Source: an uncultured Gammaproteobacteria bacterium
Lineage (GTDB): Bacteria; Pseudomonadota; Gammaproteobacteria; Pseudomonadales; Litorivicinaceae
Length of the DNA: 64,000 nt
Assembly: GCA_913042205.1 (NCBI GenBank)
Contig: CAJWIY010000001.1
Span: forward strand, 54,998 to 118,997
Direction of reading: 5' to 3'
The stretch's first letter is position 1. Every line of letters begins with the position of its first letter. Below the pieces are notes generated by a model. The model was not told the DNA's origin and searched no databases. It saw nothing but the letters and a program-made list of their open reading frames with translations. A program made the translations under genes and the position numbers. Shown here piece after piece: positions 11,262 to 22,996 of the stretch.

Positions 11262-12104
11262 TTATTTGAATAATTCTTGCGCGAATTTGGCGGTTTTTCG
11301 AAAACCGCCAAATGCGTAGAAGTGGATCGATTCAAAGCACGTGTTAGCCGAGGGGGAAAATTGTGGGGCTAGGAAACAAATTAGCTCGGTGGGGTCGTAT
11401 GAATTTATAAGTTTGGTCAGCTTGTCCCGCTCGTTGATCAGAAATTTTAATGAGGGTCCAACACCAGCCTTAATTGCAAAATTGATTAGTGAAAGTAATT
11501 TCGTGGGACCAGCAACACCGACTCGGATTGGCAGCGAGTTACCTCTGTCGCGGATTGCCTTTTCCCAATTGATTATCTTCTGTGCATCGAAGCAAAATTG
11601 AGTCTCGAGAAAAATATTCAGATCTCGCGATGCGGCGAGGTAATTTTTTTGATCGAGAGCGTCCTGGAGTTGTTGTTGCGTGATGTCAGGAGAACCCTCT
11701 GGATGACCTGCTACTCCGATGTTAACGATACCATAGTGTTCAAATACACCAGAGCTGATGAGGTCTGCAGAACTTGAGAAGCGGCCAGCAGCTTGATCCT
11801 TGCTGCCAGCGATGATGAGGACCTCTGAGATCTCCAGATTGGCATATTTTTCCACGACCCTGGCTAGGTCATCTTCGTCGGTTATGGTGCGGGCGGTGAT
11901 GTGCGGTATCGGATTCATGCCATCGTGTTTCAATTTCTCAACCGCTGTAAGAGTGTCTCGGACGGACGTCTTCGGCAGGTTGGTAACGTTAACTTTGGTG
12001 CCCTCTTCGAGAAACGACGAGAAACAACCGATGGTCTTAGTTTCTTGTGGCGTGATCTCTATCGACCAGTCCTTGAGCGTACCTTTGGCATCAAACGTTT
12101 TCAT
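11262..12104 (-). CDS. methylenetetrahydrofolate reductase-like protein (MTHFR C1-domain paralog)
   Basis: From MKTFDAKG: PHITARTI, VLIIAGS(K)DQAAG, NIGVAGHPEGSPDI, FLETQFCFDAQKIINW, IRVGVAGPTKLLSLINFA. Second MTHFR-type gene in addition to metF at 51770..52624. Confidence 0.8.
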   Translation of the reverse strand: MKTFDAKGTLKDWSIEITPQETKTIGCFSSFLEEGTKVNVTNLPKTSVRDTLTAVEKLKHDGMNPIPHITARTITDEDDLARVVEKYANLEISEVLIIAGSKDQAAGRFSSSADLISSGVFEHYGIVNIGVAGHPEGSPDITQQQLQDALDQKNYLAASRDLNIFLETQFCFDAQKIINWEKAIRDRGNSLPIRVGVAGPTKLLSLINFAIKAGVGPSLKFLINERDKLTKLINSYDPTELICFLAPQFSPSANTCFESIHFYAFGGFRKTAKFAQELFK

Positions 12105-12285
12105 TTTAGGTTCACTTTTTGTTAGTGTACGGCCGTCAGGGTTAGCCCGAATCCAAAGAATCGTAACTAAAATCGTGGGACGCTTCAAAGTACGCAACCG
12201 CGGAGCGGGCATTAAAGGCCTGCCGCCGTTAGCGGTGGCTTAATGATAGACCCCCAGAATGATTAGGAAACAGGAGTGAGCGTAA

Positions 12286-13539
12286 ATGTTCGACATGAAT
12301 TCATCAATATCAGTCTATGATGAAGCTTTGTGTGAGGCGTTAAAGTATGAATCTACACGACAAGAGGATCATGTTGAGCTGATTGCCTCAGAGAACTATG
12401 CGAGTCCTAGGGTGCTGGAGGCGCAAGGCTCGGTTCTTACGAACAAATATGCAGAGGGCTACCCCGGTAAGCGGTACTACGGGGGTTGTGAACATGTGGA
12501 CGTGGTTGAGCAGTTGGCTATTGATCGCGCAAAGCAGCTTTTTGGTGCGGAATACGCGAATGTGCAGCCTCATGCCGGTTCGCAAGCCAATGCGGCAGCA
12601 TATCTCGCGCTGATGGAGGCCGGCGACACGGTTCTCGGTATGTCGCTGGCGGATGGTGGTCACTTGACGCACGGCGCATCTGTCAACTTCTCGGGCAAGG
12701 TCTATAACGCTGTTCAGTACGGTATCGATGCTGATGGTTACATGGATTACGGCCAGATGTCGGATCTTGCTGACGAGCATAAGCCCAAGCTAATTCTTGG
12801 TGGTTTCTCGGCATACTCGCGTGTGGTTGATTGGGCTAAGATGCGGGAAATCGCCGATAATGTTGGTGCATATTTTTTGGTTGACATGGCCCACATCGCG
12901 GGCCTTGTCGCGGCCGGTGTTTATCCGTCACCCATCCCGTACGCACATGTGGTCACAACCACAACACACAAGACACTACGCGGCCCCCGGTCGGGCTTGA
13001 TCCTGTCAGGTCAGGATGACGAAATCCTCCACAAGAAACTGAACTCGGCTGTGTTCCCTGGGATGCAGGGTGGACCGCTAATGCATGCAATCGCCGCAAA
13101 GGCTGTGGCCTTTAAAGAAGCGATGGAACCAGAATTTAGGACCTATCAGGAGCTAGTTGTGAAAAATGCTCAGGTGATGGCATCGGTCTTTGTCCAACGC
13201 GGCTTCAAAATCGTCTCGGGTGGAACCGATAATCACTTGATGCTCGTTGATCTAGTTGCTCAAGGAATTACAGGCAAAGCTGCCGATGCTGCACTCGGTG
13301 AGTCACACATCACGGTGAATAAGAATGCTGTGCCGAACGACCCGCAGTCACCATTCGTGACGTCAGGGATCCGGATTGGTACGCCCGCTGTCACGACCCG
13401 TGGATTCGTCGAGAGCGACTGCCGTGCCCTTGCTAACCTGATCTGTGATGTGCTTGATAACCTCGACGACGAGGGTGTCAAAGGGAGAGTCCGTGATCAA
13501 GTCAAGATGATGTGTGATCGCATGCCGGTGTACCGTTAA
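12286..13539 (+). CDS. glyA: serine hydroxymethyltransferase
   Basis: [52 protein letters not shown]. Confidence 0.98.
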   Translation: MFDMNSSISVYDEALCEALKYESTRQEDHVELIASENYASPRVLEAQGSVLTNKYAEGYPGKRYYGGCEHVDVVEQLAIDRAKQLFGAEYANVQPHAGSQANAAAYLALMEAGDTVLGMSLADGGHLTHGASVNFSGKVYNAVQYGIDADGYMDYGQMSDLADEHKPKLILGGFSAYSRVVDWAKMREIADNVGAYFLVDMAHIAGLVAAGVYPSPIPYAHVVTTTTHKTLRGPRSGLILSGQDDEILHKKLNSAVFPGMQGGPLMHAIAAKAVAFKEAMEPEFRTYQELVVKNAQVMASVFVQRGFKIVSGGTDNHLMLVDLVAQGITGKAADAALGESHITVNKNAVPNDPQSPFVTSGIRIGTPAVTTRGFVESDCRALANLICDVLDNLDDEGVKGRVRDQVKMMCDRMPVYR

Positions 13540-14389
13540 GCATCTGTTCGATACGGGCATCTTTTTTGGCCCATATTGAATTCATCCATGCTCGGAACGC
13601 TTTGAGTTCAGCCAAGGTTTTTGGTTTTTCCTCGAGCCCCTTCGGTACCTCAATCTGTTCGACATGGATCATGGCTTTAGGGACATGACCCGCGAGTAAA
13701 TGCCAGACACTCAGTCGTGCCCCGGGATACGCGATCGTGATATCAAATATTCCATCCAGACGGTCTCGGAGGCACTGGAGTGTGAGTTGTGGGCCGCCAA
13801 CCCTAGGTTTGAGTAAATGCTGATACGGTGAACGGTTTTTCTTGTGTTTTTCGGGGGTGAATCGTGTGCCCTCGGCATAGTTCACTACCACACACGTTTG
13901 ATCGGGGTTCCGTGACAATACGTCGTGTGCATGGTCGAAATCACGATTCTTCAGCGCAGGTCGGTTCTTTATGTCTTCCTGCGTGTAGCGGCGCATAATT
14001 GGGAAGTTTAGAGCCCACGCACAAATATTGATAACGGGTACGTAAATCAGTTCCCATTTCATGAAAAAACGTGGGAGCGTTGTACCCTTGCCGAGGACTA
14101 CCATCACCATCATGATGTCAATCCAACTCTGGTGATTTGCGATGATAAGATAAGTCCCTCTGGGGTTAATTTTGTCACCAGTGATCACATACTCCATGGG
14201 CACCGTGGTTAATAGCCAACGCATGAAGTCACCCCAAATTCCAGCGATTCGAGCGGCGAGTCGATAGCTGAGGGCCTGCGTTGACGGAAATAACTTCAGG
14301 GGCGATACAAGGGTTATAAGCAACCCGCCTGAAAATGTTGCGACTGCGAGAAGAAAAAGACGTAAACTTGATAACATTTGTTTGGCCAT
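13502..14389 (-). CDS. 1-acyl-sn-glycerol-3-phosphate acyltransferase (PlsC/YihG-like)
   Basis: [11 protein letters not shown] (NHxxxxD), [29 protein letters not shown]. Confidence 0.88.
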   Translation of the reverse strand: MAKQMLSSLRLFLLAVATFSGGLLITLVSPLKLFPSTQALSYRLAARIAGIWGDFMRWLLTTVPMEYVITGDKINPRGTYLIIANHQSWIDIMMVMVVLGKGTTLPRFFMKWELIYVPVINICAWALNFPIMRRYTQEDIKNRPALKNRDFDHAHDVLSRNPDQTCVVVNYAEGTRFTPEKHKKNRSPYQHLLKPRVGGPQLTLQCLRDRLDGIFDITIAYPGARLSVWHLLAGHVPKAMIHVEQIEVPKGLEEKPKTLAELKAFRAWMNSIWAKKDARIEQMLNGTPACDHTSS

Positions 14390-14453
14390 AGTGTTGTTGC
14401 GTGTATAGATTAGCGCGATTAGGCTTCGTGTTCCTTAGTACGTTGGAAGTTGC

Positions 14454-15137
14454 ATGCTTGACGCAGTTGTCGTAGAACCATTACAAAGCGCCGACAGTGC
14501 CGTTATCTGGCTCCACGGGCTCGGTGCAAGTGGTCATGACTTTGAACCTGTATTACCGTTGTTGGAACTCGATAGCCAAACCACACGTTTTATTTTCCCG
14601 CATGCTCCTGAAATCCCTGTAACTGTGAATGGTGGGATATTGATGCCCGCCTGGTACGACATTGAGCACATGGATATCGATCGGACAATTGATGTCCACG
14701 GAATCTCTCGCTCAGCAGATCGAGTGGATGCGATTGTTCAAACGCAAATGGATGAGGGCATCCCTGCACACCGCATCATTTTTGTTGGTTTTAGCCAAGG
14801 TGGAGCAGTCGCGCTCTACGCCGGTGTGCGTTCTAAACAGCGTCTTGCTGGAATTTTAGCGCTGTCGACTTATTGGGTCGGCGCACAAGATTCTAGGTTG
14901 ATACCGGGGTGTGCTCCTGAGGGCTTACCTGTAGAGATTCACCATGGGACTTCGGACCCTGTGGTTCCCTATGTACTAGGAGAGCAAGCGCGTGACGCAC
15001 TGTCGGCGCTGGGCTATCCGGTTACGTTTCAGGCGTTTGCCATGCCGCACAGTGTGGTGCCTGAACAACTTCAGGCCATCGGGCAATGGATGGCGTTACG
15101 TTTGAAACCCGATTCCTCATCAAGGAGCAAGGAATGA
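14454..15137 (+). CDS. phospholipase/carboxylesterase family alpha/beta hydrolase
   Basis: [47 protein letters not shown]. Confidence 0.88.
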   Translation: MLDAVVVEPLQSADSAVIWLHGLGASGHDFEPVLPLLELDSQTTRFIFPHAPEIPVTVNGGILMPAWYDIEHMDIDRTIDVHGISRSADRVDAIVQTQMDEGIPAHRIIFVGFSQGGAVALYAGVRSKQRLAGILALSTYWVGAQDSRLIPGCAPEGLPVEIHHGTSDPVVPYVLGEQARDALSALGYPVTFQAFAMPHSVVPEQLQAIGQWMALRLKPDSSSRSKE

Positions 15138-16156
15138 GAGAACCTGTACGTGTTGCTGTTACTGGCGCTGCCGGCGCGATTAGTTACACAATTTTATTCA
15201 AAATTGCAGCTGGAGAGCTGCTCGGCAAAGATCAACCGATGATCCTTCAGTTGGTTGAAATCCCACCAGCGATGACAGCGCTTGATGGTGTTGTTATGGA
15301 ATTGGTTGACTGCGCTTTTCCGCTAGTCTCTGGTATCTCAACGAACGACAACCCAGAAGAGGGTTTTAGAGATGCTGATATCGTTTTTCTGATTGGTGCA
15401 CGTCCACGCGGGCCGGGTATGGAGCGGGCCGACCTGTTAAAAGAGAATGCAAAGATCTTCTCCTCACAGGGTAAAGCATTAGACAAATTTGCATCGAAGG
15501 ATGTCCGTGTTTTGGTCGTTGGTAATCCAGCGAACACTAACGCTTTGATTGCGAGCCGCAATGCTCCGAGTCTGGATCCGCGGCAGTTCACGGCGATGAC
15601 CCGCCTTGACCACAACCGTGCGGTCGGGATTTTGGCAAATCACTTGGGTGCTCGGCCGACAGATGTTGATAGTGCATTCATTTGGGGTAACCACTCACCG
15701 ACTCAGTATCCAGACCTGCATCGCGCGACTGTAAAAGGCCAACCGGCGCTAGATCAGATTGATCGAGCCTGGTACGTGAATGATTATATTCCGACGGTCG
15801 CAAAGCGTGGTGCAGCAATCATTGACGCACGTGGAGCCTCCTCTGCTGCATCTGCGGCGCAGGCTGCAATTGATCACATGCGTGATTGGATTCTAGGAAC
15901 GAATGGTAATATTGTGTCGATGGCGGTTCCTGCGGACGGTTCATATGGAATTGCACCAGGCGTGATTTATTCATACCCGGTTGTCTGTCAAGGCGGTGAC
16001 TATAAGTTGGTTCAGGGTATCAGTATCAGCGATTTCTCGCGTGAAAAGATGGATGCGACCAACGATGAACTTGTTGCTGAGCGTGATGCGATTGCTGATT
16101 TGCTGCCTCCGGAAACTGAAGAGAAACTAAACTCGGTCTCGCATCCTGTCACATAA
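15134..16156 (+). CDS. mdh: malate dehydrogenase
   Basis: [55 protein letters not shown]. Start at MREPVRV (ATGA overlap with upstream stop). Confidence 0.95.
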   Translation: MREPVRVAVTGAAGAISYTILFKIAAGELLGKDQPMILQLVEIPPAMTALDGVVMELVDCAFPLVSGISTNDNPEEGFRDADIVFLIGARPRGPGMERADLLKENAKIFSSQGKALDKFASKDVRVLVVGNPANTNALIASRNAPSLDPRQFTAMTRLDHNRAVGILANHLGARPTDVDSAFIWGNHSPTQYPDLHRATVKGQPALDQIDRAWYVNDYIPTVAKRGAAIIDARGASSAASAAQAAIDHMRDWILGTNGNIVSMAVPADGSYGIAPGVIYSYPVVCQGGDYKLVQGISISDFSREKMDATNDELVAERDAIADLLPPETEEKLNSVSHPVT

Positions 16157-16209
16157 TCGGTGACTATAAACGAAAAGGGGGCGTTGACCCTCATCGCTTG
16201 GAGTTGCTC

Positions 16210-16590
16210 ATGAATACCCAGCGTGTTTGGTTCGCTTTTTTTACCGTCCTAGCGCTCACGTTGAATTTCGGATTCTTCGTTGGTGAGATTGATAATCCTG
16301 CTCACCACAATCTTTATGAGTTCTTCTTCGCGCTGATTGTGTCGCTCATCGCAACGATCCTGAAGATTGGTGATCGATCGCATCTGGGCGCAGTCTTGTT
16401 GGCGACAAGCTTGGTCGCTGACCTTCAATTAATCGCGGCGGCGGTGATTTGGGGCTATGGATCCCAGGTGACTGGCCATGTATCAGGCAACGTAATGGCA
16501 AGTATCGTATCACTCGCAGGCGGAGCGATGCTGGCCAACGTCACAAGCGTTATTCTATTAATCGCTGAAACGATCCAGTTGAAACGCTAA
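16210..16590 (+). CDS. DUF6394-type small membrane protein
   Basis: MNTQRVWFAFFTVLALTLNFGFFVGEIDNPAHHNLYEFFFALIVSLIATILKIGDRSHLGA...; overlaps the start of the downstream K+ channel gene. Confidence 0.6.
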   Translation: MNTQRVWFAFFTVLALTLNFGFFVGEIDNPAHHNLYEFFFALIVSLIATILKIGDRSHLGAVLLATSLVADLQLIAAAVIWGYGSQVTGHVSGNVMASIVSLAGGAMLANVTSVILLIAETIQLKR

Positions 16591-18293
16591 TGGAATCCAC
16601 CCATCGGACTCGGTCACGTATTCGTGGTGTAGCGATGTGGCTACTTCTTCCGAGGCTCAAGGCGCCACTTATAGCCCTGATCATCGCCTACTCTGTGAGT
16701 ATTTTGGGGTTGGTTTTAATTCCAGGACAGGAACCCGGTGGCGGGGTCTACTATCTGTCATTCCTTGATGCATTTTTTGTCGTAAGTTATACCGCGACGA
16801 CCATTGGCTTCGGTGAAATTCCACATCCGTTCACGGCTCAGCAGAAAATGTGGATGCTTTTTGTGATGTATTCCACGGTAATTGCTTGGCTCTACGCGAT
16901 AGGTTCTGTGTTGTCTGTGATCTCGGATCCTGGTTTCCGTCGGCTTCGCGCCTACCAGCGCACGGTTGGTCGGATTCAGGCCCATAAGCAACCGTTTTGG
17001 ATTGTTTGTGGATATGGCGGTGCGGGTAATCAAGTGATCCGATTCATGGATCAATCGGGTATCCGTAGCGTGATGATCGAATCGAATCAGACACGGGCCG
17101 ATACAGCCAAATTATCGGATATGACTTATGATCTCGATGTTTTGGTGGGCGATGCCAGTTTGCCTCAAACACTCGTTGATGCGGGGGTACAGAGTGCATT
17201 GTGCCGGGGCGTTCTTGCCTTGACCGATCACAATCAAACGAATCTAACCATCGCAACCAATACCCGTATTTTGGCACCGAGGGTGCTTGTCCATGCTCGT
17301 TCGGAGAGCGATGCCAACACCCGTAACCTTAGGAGTTTCAATACAGACGTAGTAATCGATCCTGCTCGAGTCGCAGCCCGCAGCCTGACACAGCTTATTC
17401 GGAAACCACGCGCATTTGCTCTATATCACGAACTGGTGGACCCAGACTTTAATCAGATTGAAATTCTTAATGTACCTGATTCTGGACACTGGGTCGTTTG
17501 TGCCGGAGACCGCTTAGGTGACAATATCACAGAGGCATTTTTGAGGGCCGAAATACCTTTCTGTCTGGTGAGTCCAGAAGTGTCAACGATCGCCGACTCT
17601 ATCACTTGGGTACAAGGGCTGGGCACAGAGGCGAATACGCTTCGGCAAGCAAGGATCACTGAAGCAGTAGGAATCGTCGCGGGAACCAACGACGATGGGG
17701 ATAACCTTTCTATTCTTTTGACCGCCCAAACTGAAAATGAACGTCTGATAACCGTCGCTCGAAGAAATAAGCCAACGAGCGAACCTGTGTTTCGCCAAGG
17801 TAACTTTCACTATGTGTTACGTGAGGGGCGGATAATTGCTCAGGAGATGTATGCTCGGATTACGACTCCACTACTACATCAGTTTATAGGTCAGCTCGAG
17901 GGGATGCCGGAAGCCTTGGTGCAGGGAATTATCGAAAAACTGAATCAGCGATTGGGTAATCAAAGCCCTGATTTGGCTCACTTTGATATCAGCCTAGACG
18001 CAGAGGACGCACCGGGAGTGTTGCCATTCCTAAACACTGCGAGAGGTCCCAAGGTGGCTGATTTGTTGGTGGATCCGGGCGCCGATCATTTGAATATGCC
18101 TCTGATCTGCTTGTTATTGGTCCGGTTTAATGGTGACTTGGTGCCTTTCCCCGGGGAAGGCCTTTTACTCGAGGAGAATGATCGAATGCTGTTGTGGGGC
18201 GCCGCGGGAAGCCACCACCGGTTGCACCTTCTCATCCGTCGTGCAGATCTGTTCGATTCAGTTTTGTCATCGAGACGAAAAACGGCGGGTTGA
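16590..18293 (+). CDS. potassium channel with RCK/TrkA-N domains
   Basis: Pore motif YTATTIGFGEIPHP, Rossmann VCGYGGAGNQVIRFM, second TrkA-like half. Confidence 0.85.
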   Translation: MESTHRTRSRIRGVAMWLLLPRLKAPLIALIIAYSVSILGLVLIPGQEPGGGVYYLSFLDAFFVVSYTATTIGFGEIPHPFTAQQKMWMLFVMYSTVIAWLYAIGSVLSVISDPGFRRLRAYQRTVGRIQAHKQPFWIVCGYGGAGNQVIRFMDQSGIRSVMIESNQTRADTAKLSDMTYDLDVLVGDASLPQTLVDAGVQSALCRGVLALTDHNQTNLTIATNTRILAPRVLVHARSESDANTRNLRSFNTDVVIDPARVAARSLTQLIRKPRAFALYHELVDPDFNQIEILNVPDSGHWVVCAGDRLGDNITEAFLRAEIPFCLVSPEVSTIADSITWVQGLGTEANTLRQARITEAVGIVAGTNDDGDNLSILLTAQTENERLITVARRNKPTSEPVFRQGNFHYVLREGRIIAQEMYARITTPLLHQFIGQLEGMPEALVQGIIEKLNQRLGNQSPDLAHFDISLDAEDAPGVLPFLNTARGPKVADLLVDPGADHLNMPLICLLLVRFNGDLVPFPGEGLLLEENDRMLLWGAAGSHHRLHLLIRRADLFDSVLSSRRKTAG

Positions 18294-18437
18294 GATGGAA
18301 ATATCACTACAGGATAGGTTTCGTTGTTCACCGCTTGCTTACCTTTGCGACGCGGTTGTTGCATATGATTTAAACAGCATAGTGTTCCTTATGGCTCGTA
18401 TCATTAATCGATCATGGTCAACCAGTGAAGGCAAAGT

Positions 18438-19040
18438 TTGAACTGGCTTGTTGCCGGCTCTGGCTTTGGGGTCGCTCTTGGTTTGATTGCAGCGATCGGG
18501 GCTCAGAATGCTCATGTACTAAGACAGGGCATAGCTGGCCTTCAGCTTCCTGTGACGGTGGCTGTTTGTATTACCTGCGACACAATCTTGATGGCCTCCG
18601 GTGTCTACGGGATGGGTCGGATAGCTACTATTTGGCCACCATTTGAGTGGATTACCCGGATTGGCGGTGCTGTTTTTTTGATTGGTTATGGTGTGTTATG
18701 TTTCAGATCAGCCTTAAAAAATCGGGCTCTCGGAAGTGAAGGCCAAGTGATCGAGTCGTTCTGGCCTGCCCTAGTCTCGATTTTGGCAGTGACTTTGTTA
18801 AATCCCCACGTTTACTTGGATACAATCGTATTTATAGGCGGGATTGGAGCGCAGTACGGTGAAGACGACCGACTTTCCTTCACTCTAGGCGCCGTCTCAG
18901 CCAGTTGGGTGTGGTTTGTCGCCTTGGGCTATGGAGCGCGCTTACTGGGACCGACATTCGAAAACCCTAAAGCTTGGACTGTTCTTGATATCGGAATTGG
19001 TGTCCTTATGTGGTCGATTGCTCTAACTCTTCTGTTGTAG
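18438..19040 (+). CDS. LysE/ArgO family amino acid exporter
   Basis: GLIAAIGAQNAHVLRQGI, LLNPHVYLDTIVFIGGIGAQ. Confidence 0.88.
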   Translation: MNWLVAGSGFGVALGLIAAIGAQNAHVLRQGIAGLQLPVTVAVCITCDTILMASGVYGMGRIATIWPPFEWITRIGGAVFLIGYGVLCFRSALKNRALGSEGQVIESFWPALVSILAVTLLNPHVYLDTIVFIGGIGAQYGEDDRLSFTLGAVSASWVWFVALGYGARLLGPTFENPKAWTVLDIGIGVLMWSIALTLLL

Positions 19041-19401
19041 CTTCGAGTTCTCTATAACCGTAACGAGCGAACAACATGGCGGAGAAAAAAATCCCAGCCG
19101 CTAAGATGGATTCAACAATTCCAAATAATTCCCTGCCTTCGGTCATGGCATTGAGTACCCCAATGGTGAAAAACAGACAAGAGATAAAGCTCAGCCATAA
19201 CGAGGCTTTGATATCCCGTTTCAGAACCGGCCACACAAACGCAACTAAGATCAACGTTATCCCAATGGCACCCATCACGGTGGCTGGAGGGGTAAGTAAC
19301 CACAGTCCTGAAACGCGTAACGCAATCAGACCAATCAAAGAAATCCGTAACCAAGTGTGAAACAGTTGTTTACGTTGGCGATAAAGTTCTATCTCAGTCA
19401 T
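19006..19401 (-). CDS. DUF2069 membrane protein
   Basis: From [29 protein letters not shown]; four TM segments; sits beside wrbA. Confidence 0.75.
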   Translation of the reverse strand: MTEIELYRQRKQLFHTWLRISLIGLIALRVSGLWLLTPPATVMGAIGITLILVAFVWPVLKRDIKASLWLSFISCLFFTIGVLNAMTEGRELFGIVESILAAGIFFSAMLFARYGYRELEATTEELEQSTT

Positions 19402-19972
19402 GTAGACTCCATTTGACAAGCCGTTGGCCCAAGCGCACGGCCATATCCTTCTCGTGTGGGCGAAGCTTTTCGGCATCCAGGTGTGTCGGACCGTAGGGTG
19501 TTCCACCACCTTCAGTTGCCGCTAATCCCGGATCCGAGTAGGGACAGCCCATAATAACCATTCCGTGGTGCAACAGCGGAGTCATCATTGATTGCAGAAC
19601 TGACTCGTGGCCTCCATGCAGAGAGGATGCGGACGCAAACACAGCACCCGGTTTATCAATCATGGCCCCTGATAGCCACAAATCTGATGTTGTTTCTAGA
19701 AAACCTTTTAGAGGTGCAGCCATGGTGCCAAAACGCGCCGGTGAGCCAAGCGCAAGCCCATCGCACTCTCGTAAATCATCTTTGGTCGCGAACAAGTATC
19801 CAAGCTCGCTTTCGAATGTGTCCTCGGACGCTGGCTCAGAAGCCGGTCTGAGGTTCGGCACAGTCCGCAGCTTTGCCTCACCGCCTCCCAGTTCGATACC
19901 AGCCGCCACTGCTTCGGCCAGATCAGCAATATGGCCAGTACGGCTGTAGAAAAGGACAAGGATCTGGGTCAT
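19394..19972 (-). CDS. wrbA: NAD(P)H:quinone oxidoreductase (WrbA family flavoprotein)
   Basis: [48 protein letters not shown]. Confidence 0.88.
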   Translation of the reverse strand: MTQILVLFYSRTGHIADLAEAVAAGIELGGGEAKLRTVPNLRPASEPASEDTFESELGYLFATKDDLRECDGLALGSPARFGTMAAPLKGFLETTSDLWLSGAMIDKPGAVFASASSLHGGHESVLQSMMTPLLHHGMVIMGCPYSDPGLAATEGGGTPYGPTHLDAEKLRPHEKDMAVRLGQRLVKWSLHD

Positions 19973-21678
19973 TCGATTTTCACCACAAGGTCTACAATTT
20001 CTGAGAGCGGCACCCGGGTCGCACTATCTTTCGTTCTTTGTTTGAGTTCGACTTCAGACTCTTCAAGGGTCTTTGCACTGACGACAATCCGAATCGGGAT
20101 ACCGATTAGGTCCATGTCTGCGAAGCGTGGGCCCGGGCCCAGATTACGATCATCAAGTAACACCTCGAGACCTCGGTCTTCCAGTCGGTTCTGGATTCGG
20201 ACTGCCTCTACATCCACAGCGGGATTCTTATTGCCGCCGATTGGTACGATACAGACGTCGAAAGGTGATAGTGACTTGGTCCAGCAGATTCCGCGATCAT
20301 CATGACGCTGCTCGATTGCGGCTGCGACGATCCTCGTTACTCCAATACCATAGCAACCCATGAATAGGGCTGTTTGTTTTCCATTTTCATCAAGAACATC
20401 TGCTTGCATTGCGAGTGAGTACTTTTGACCGAGTTGAAACACGTGTCCGACCTCGATTCCACGACGGATTAGATATTGACCTGATCCATCTGGAGCTGGG
20501 TCTCCTTCAACAGCATTCCGCAGATCTGCTGTTTCTGGATCGTCACAATCGCGACCCCAGTTAATCCCAAAATAATGCCAGCCATCTTCGTTGGCACCAG
20601 CTCCGAAGTCAGAACAGATGGCAGCCTGTCTGTCGGTCACCAGAGGTATTTTACAATTCACTGGACCTAAAGATCCCGGACCGGCTCCCATTACGGCTCT
20701 AATCTCCTTTTCTGTTGCAAAGGTAAGCGGGCTCCTGACCATCGGATGGTTCTCTGCTTTGACCTCATTCAGTGTGTGGTCACCACGAAGAATGAGTGCT
20801 ATGAAATCAACCTCGCACGAATCGGAAGCGCGTACGATCAATGTTTTGACAGTTTTTTGGATGTCGATCCCGAAATCGTTTACTAGCGCTTCGATAGTTT
20901 TTTGAGTCGGTGTTTCGACCTTCCGCATCTGCTCATCAGGATCCAGGCGTGCTCCTGAGGCGACACATTCTGCTTTTTCGATATTAGCGGCGTAGTTCGA
21001 CCCATCCGAAAAGACGATGTCGTCTTCGCCCGAGTCTGCGAGCACATGAAATTCTTGTGATCCGCTGCCACCGATAGCGCCCGAATCGGCTAGAACCGCG
21101 CGATAATCTAAGCCAATCCGGTCGAAGATTCGACAATAGGCGTCATACATAGCTTGATAGCTCTGTTGCATACCATCCTCATTGCTATCAAAAGAGTAGG
21201 CATCTTTCATGATGAATTCGCGTGAACGCATCACACCGAAGCGAGGGCGAACTTCGTCCCGGAATTTTGTTTGCACCTGATACAAGTTAAGAGGAAGTTG
21301 TTTGTATGAACTGACCTCGCGGCGGACGATGTCGGTGATAACTTCCTCATGTGTCGGCCCCAAACAAAAATCTCTTTTGTGTCGGTCCTTGAGCCGCAAA
21401 AGTTCCGGCCCAAATTGGCTCCAACGACCGGACTCTTGCCACAGTTCAGATGGTTGAACGCCAGACATCAAGACTTCTTGAGCGCCCGCCCGGTCCATTT
21501 CTTCTCGAACGATTCGCTCGACTTTCTTTAATACACGAAGCCCGAGCGGCAACCATGTGTATAGCCCCGAGGCAAGCTGCCGGATCATTCCGGCGCGTAG
21601 CATTAGCCTATGGCTGACCAAGACGGTATCGACAGGGTCTTCTCTGAGTGTCGGAAGTAACATTTCGGAGGTCCGCAT
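19969..21678 (-). CDS. proS: prolyl-tRNA synthetase (with YbaK-type insertion)
   Basis: [68 protein letters not shown]. Confidence 0.97.
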   Translation of the reverse strand: MRTSEMLLPTLREDPVDTVLVSHRLMLRAGMIRQLASGLYTWLPLGLRVLKKVERIVREEMDRAGAQEVLMSGVQPSELWQESGRWSQFGPELLRLKDRHKRDFCLGPTHEEVITDIVRREVSSYKQLPLNLYQVQTKFRDEVRPRFGVMRSREFIMKDAYSFDSNEDGMQQSYQAMYDAYCRIFDRIGLDYRAVLADSGAIGGSGSQEFHVLADSGEDDIVFSDGSNYAANIEKAECVASGARLDPDEQMRKVETPTQKTIEALVNDFGIDIQKTVKTLIVRASDSCEVDFIALILRGDHTLNEVKAENHPMVRSPLTFATEKEIRAVMGAGPGSLGPVNCKIPLVTDRQAAICSDFGAGANEDGWHYFGINWGRDCDDPETADLRNAVEGDPAPDGSGQYLIRRGIEVGHVFQLGQKYSLAMQADVLDENGKQTALFMGCYGIGVTRIVAAAIEQRHDDRGICWTKSLSPFDVCIVPIGGNKNPAVDVEAVRIQNRLEDRGLEVLLDDRNLGPGPRFADMDLIGIPIRIVVSAKTLEESEVELKQRTKDSATRVPLSEIVDLVVKIE

Positions 21679-21830
21679 AACGCATCCACTTGTTCCAAGT
21701 CTTAAAGAGCTAAGTATAACGGGCTTCAGCCCTGAGAAGTGGAAAGCAAACCTACTTTGTGTGGGACATGTTTCACTAGCCTCATGCAGGCCAGACTTAG
21801 CAGAGTGGAAAAACGTGGTTCGGCGATGCC

Positions 21831-22982
21831 TTAGATTGAGATATTCTCATCTAGTGCTTTGAAGGGTGTATGACTATCACAGGTCTCAAAATATCGATCG
21901 ATGTGATTTCTCTCGCTGATAAGGAACTGCTTGATTGCTACCTGAAATTCAGAATGCTTTACCCAATGCAGGCTGCGGGTTTTAACCGGTCTGAATCCTC
22001 GTGCAATTTTGTGCTCGCCTTGTGCACCAGGGTCAAAACGCTCAATCCCAAGCTCAATGGCGTCCTCGATCCACTGGTGAAAACAGGTCTCAAAGTGCAG
22101 ACAATCAACCTCGTATAAAGCCCCCCAGTAGCGACCATAAAAATTCTTTGTATCTCTTAAGCAAAACGACATTGCGATACGTTTACCTCGGTGGATTGCA
22201 AACGCCACGCGAATCGACTCGGGGATACGGTTGACCGCATATTCGAAAAAGGCACGGTTCAGATATCCAAGACTACCCCGTAATCGGTAGGTCATTTGAT
22301 AGCACTGGAATATGATGTCGATCGCCTGATTATCCAATTGGCACCCACTCAGTCGCTCGAACACAATCCCCTGATCAGAAACACGTCTTCGTTCTCTGCG
22401 AACCTCTTTTCTGCGTTTTGAATTAAATGTCGCAAGATGCTCATCAAAGTTCTTAAATCCATCATTAAACCAGTGAAACTGGACACCGAAGCGTTCGAGC
22501 CATGATCCATCAGAGCGCAGGAGTTGTGAGCTTCGCTCGTCAGGAAATAAGATATGCCAACTTGATACTCGCTCTGCGAATTCGTTTTTGAGTGCCTCAA
22601 TAAGTTGCCCCGTGATTTTAACGTAATCCTCGCCATCCTTTAAAAGAACGCGAGGCCCAGTGGCTGGCGTAAATGGAATAGCAGTGACGCACTTTGGATA
22701 GTAGTTGATGCCGGTCCGATGATAGGCGTCAGCCCATGCCCAATCAAACACGTATTCGCCGTAGGAGTCAGATTTAAGGTAGCAGACCATGGCACCGACG
22801 AGGTCGCTGCCCCTTTTCACCGATGCATAGAGTGGTTGCCAGCCAGTGCCCTCACCAACGCTCTCAGAATCCTCTAGGGATGATAGAAAGCCGTGTAGAA
22901 GACAAGGATAGCGAGAAGGATTGAGGGCATCCCACTCTTCTGGCCTAAAGGCATGTATCGACGGATGTAATCCTGATTGCAT
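21831..22982 (-). CDS. GNAT-fold / peptidogalycan biosynthesis-type (COG3146-like) protein
   Basis: [25 protein letters not shown]-like [74 protein letters not shown]. Confidence 0.8.
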   Translation of the reverse strand: MQSGLHPSIHAFRPEEWDALNPSRYPCLLHGFLSSLEDSESVGEGTGWQPLYASVKRGSDLVGAMVCYLKSDSYGEYVFDWAWADAYHRTGINYYPKCVTAIPFTPATGPRVLLKDGEDYVKITGQLIEALKNEFAERVSSWHILFPDERSSQLLRSDGSWLERFGVQFHWFNDGFKNFDEHLATFNSKRRKEVRRERRRVSDQGIVFERLSGCQLDNQAIDIIFQCYQMTYRLRGSLGYLNRAFFEYAVNRIPESIRVAFAIHRGKRIAMSFCLRDTKNFYGRYWGALYEVDCLHFETCFHQWIEDAIELGIERFDPGAQGEHKIARGFRPVKTRSLHWVKHSEFQVAIKQFLISERNHIDRYFETCDSHTPFKALDENISI

Positions 22983-22996
22983 ATTGCCCTCGGTCG

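Noticed and set aside
12388-12780. 130-aa minus-strand ORF antisense to glyA
   Set aside because: Opposite a canonical glyA; no family features.
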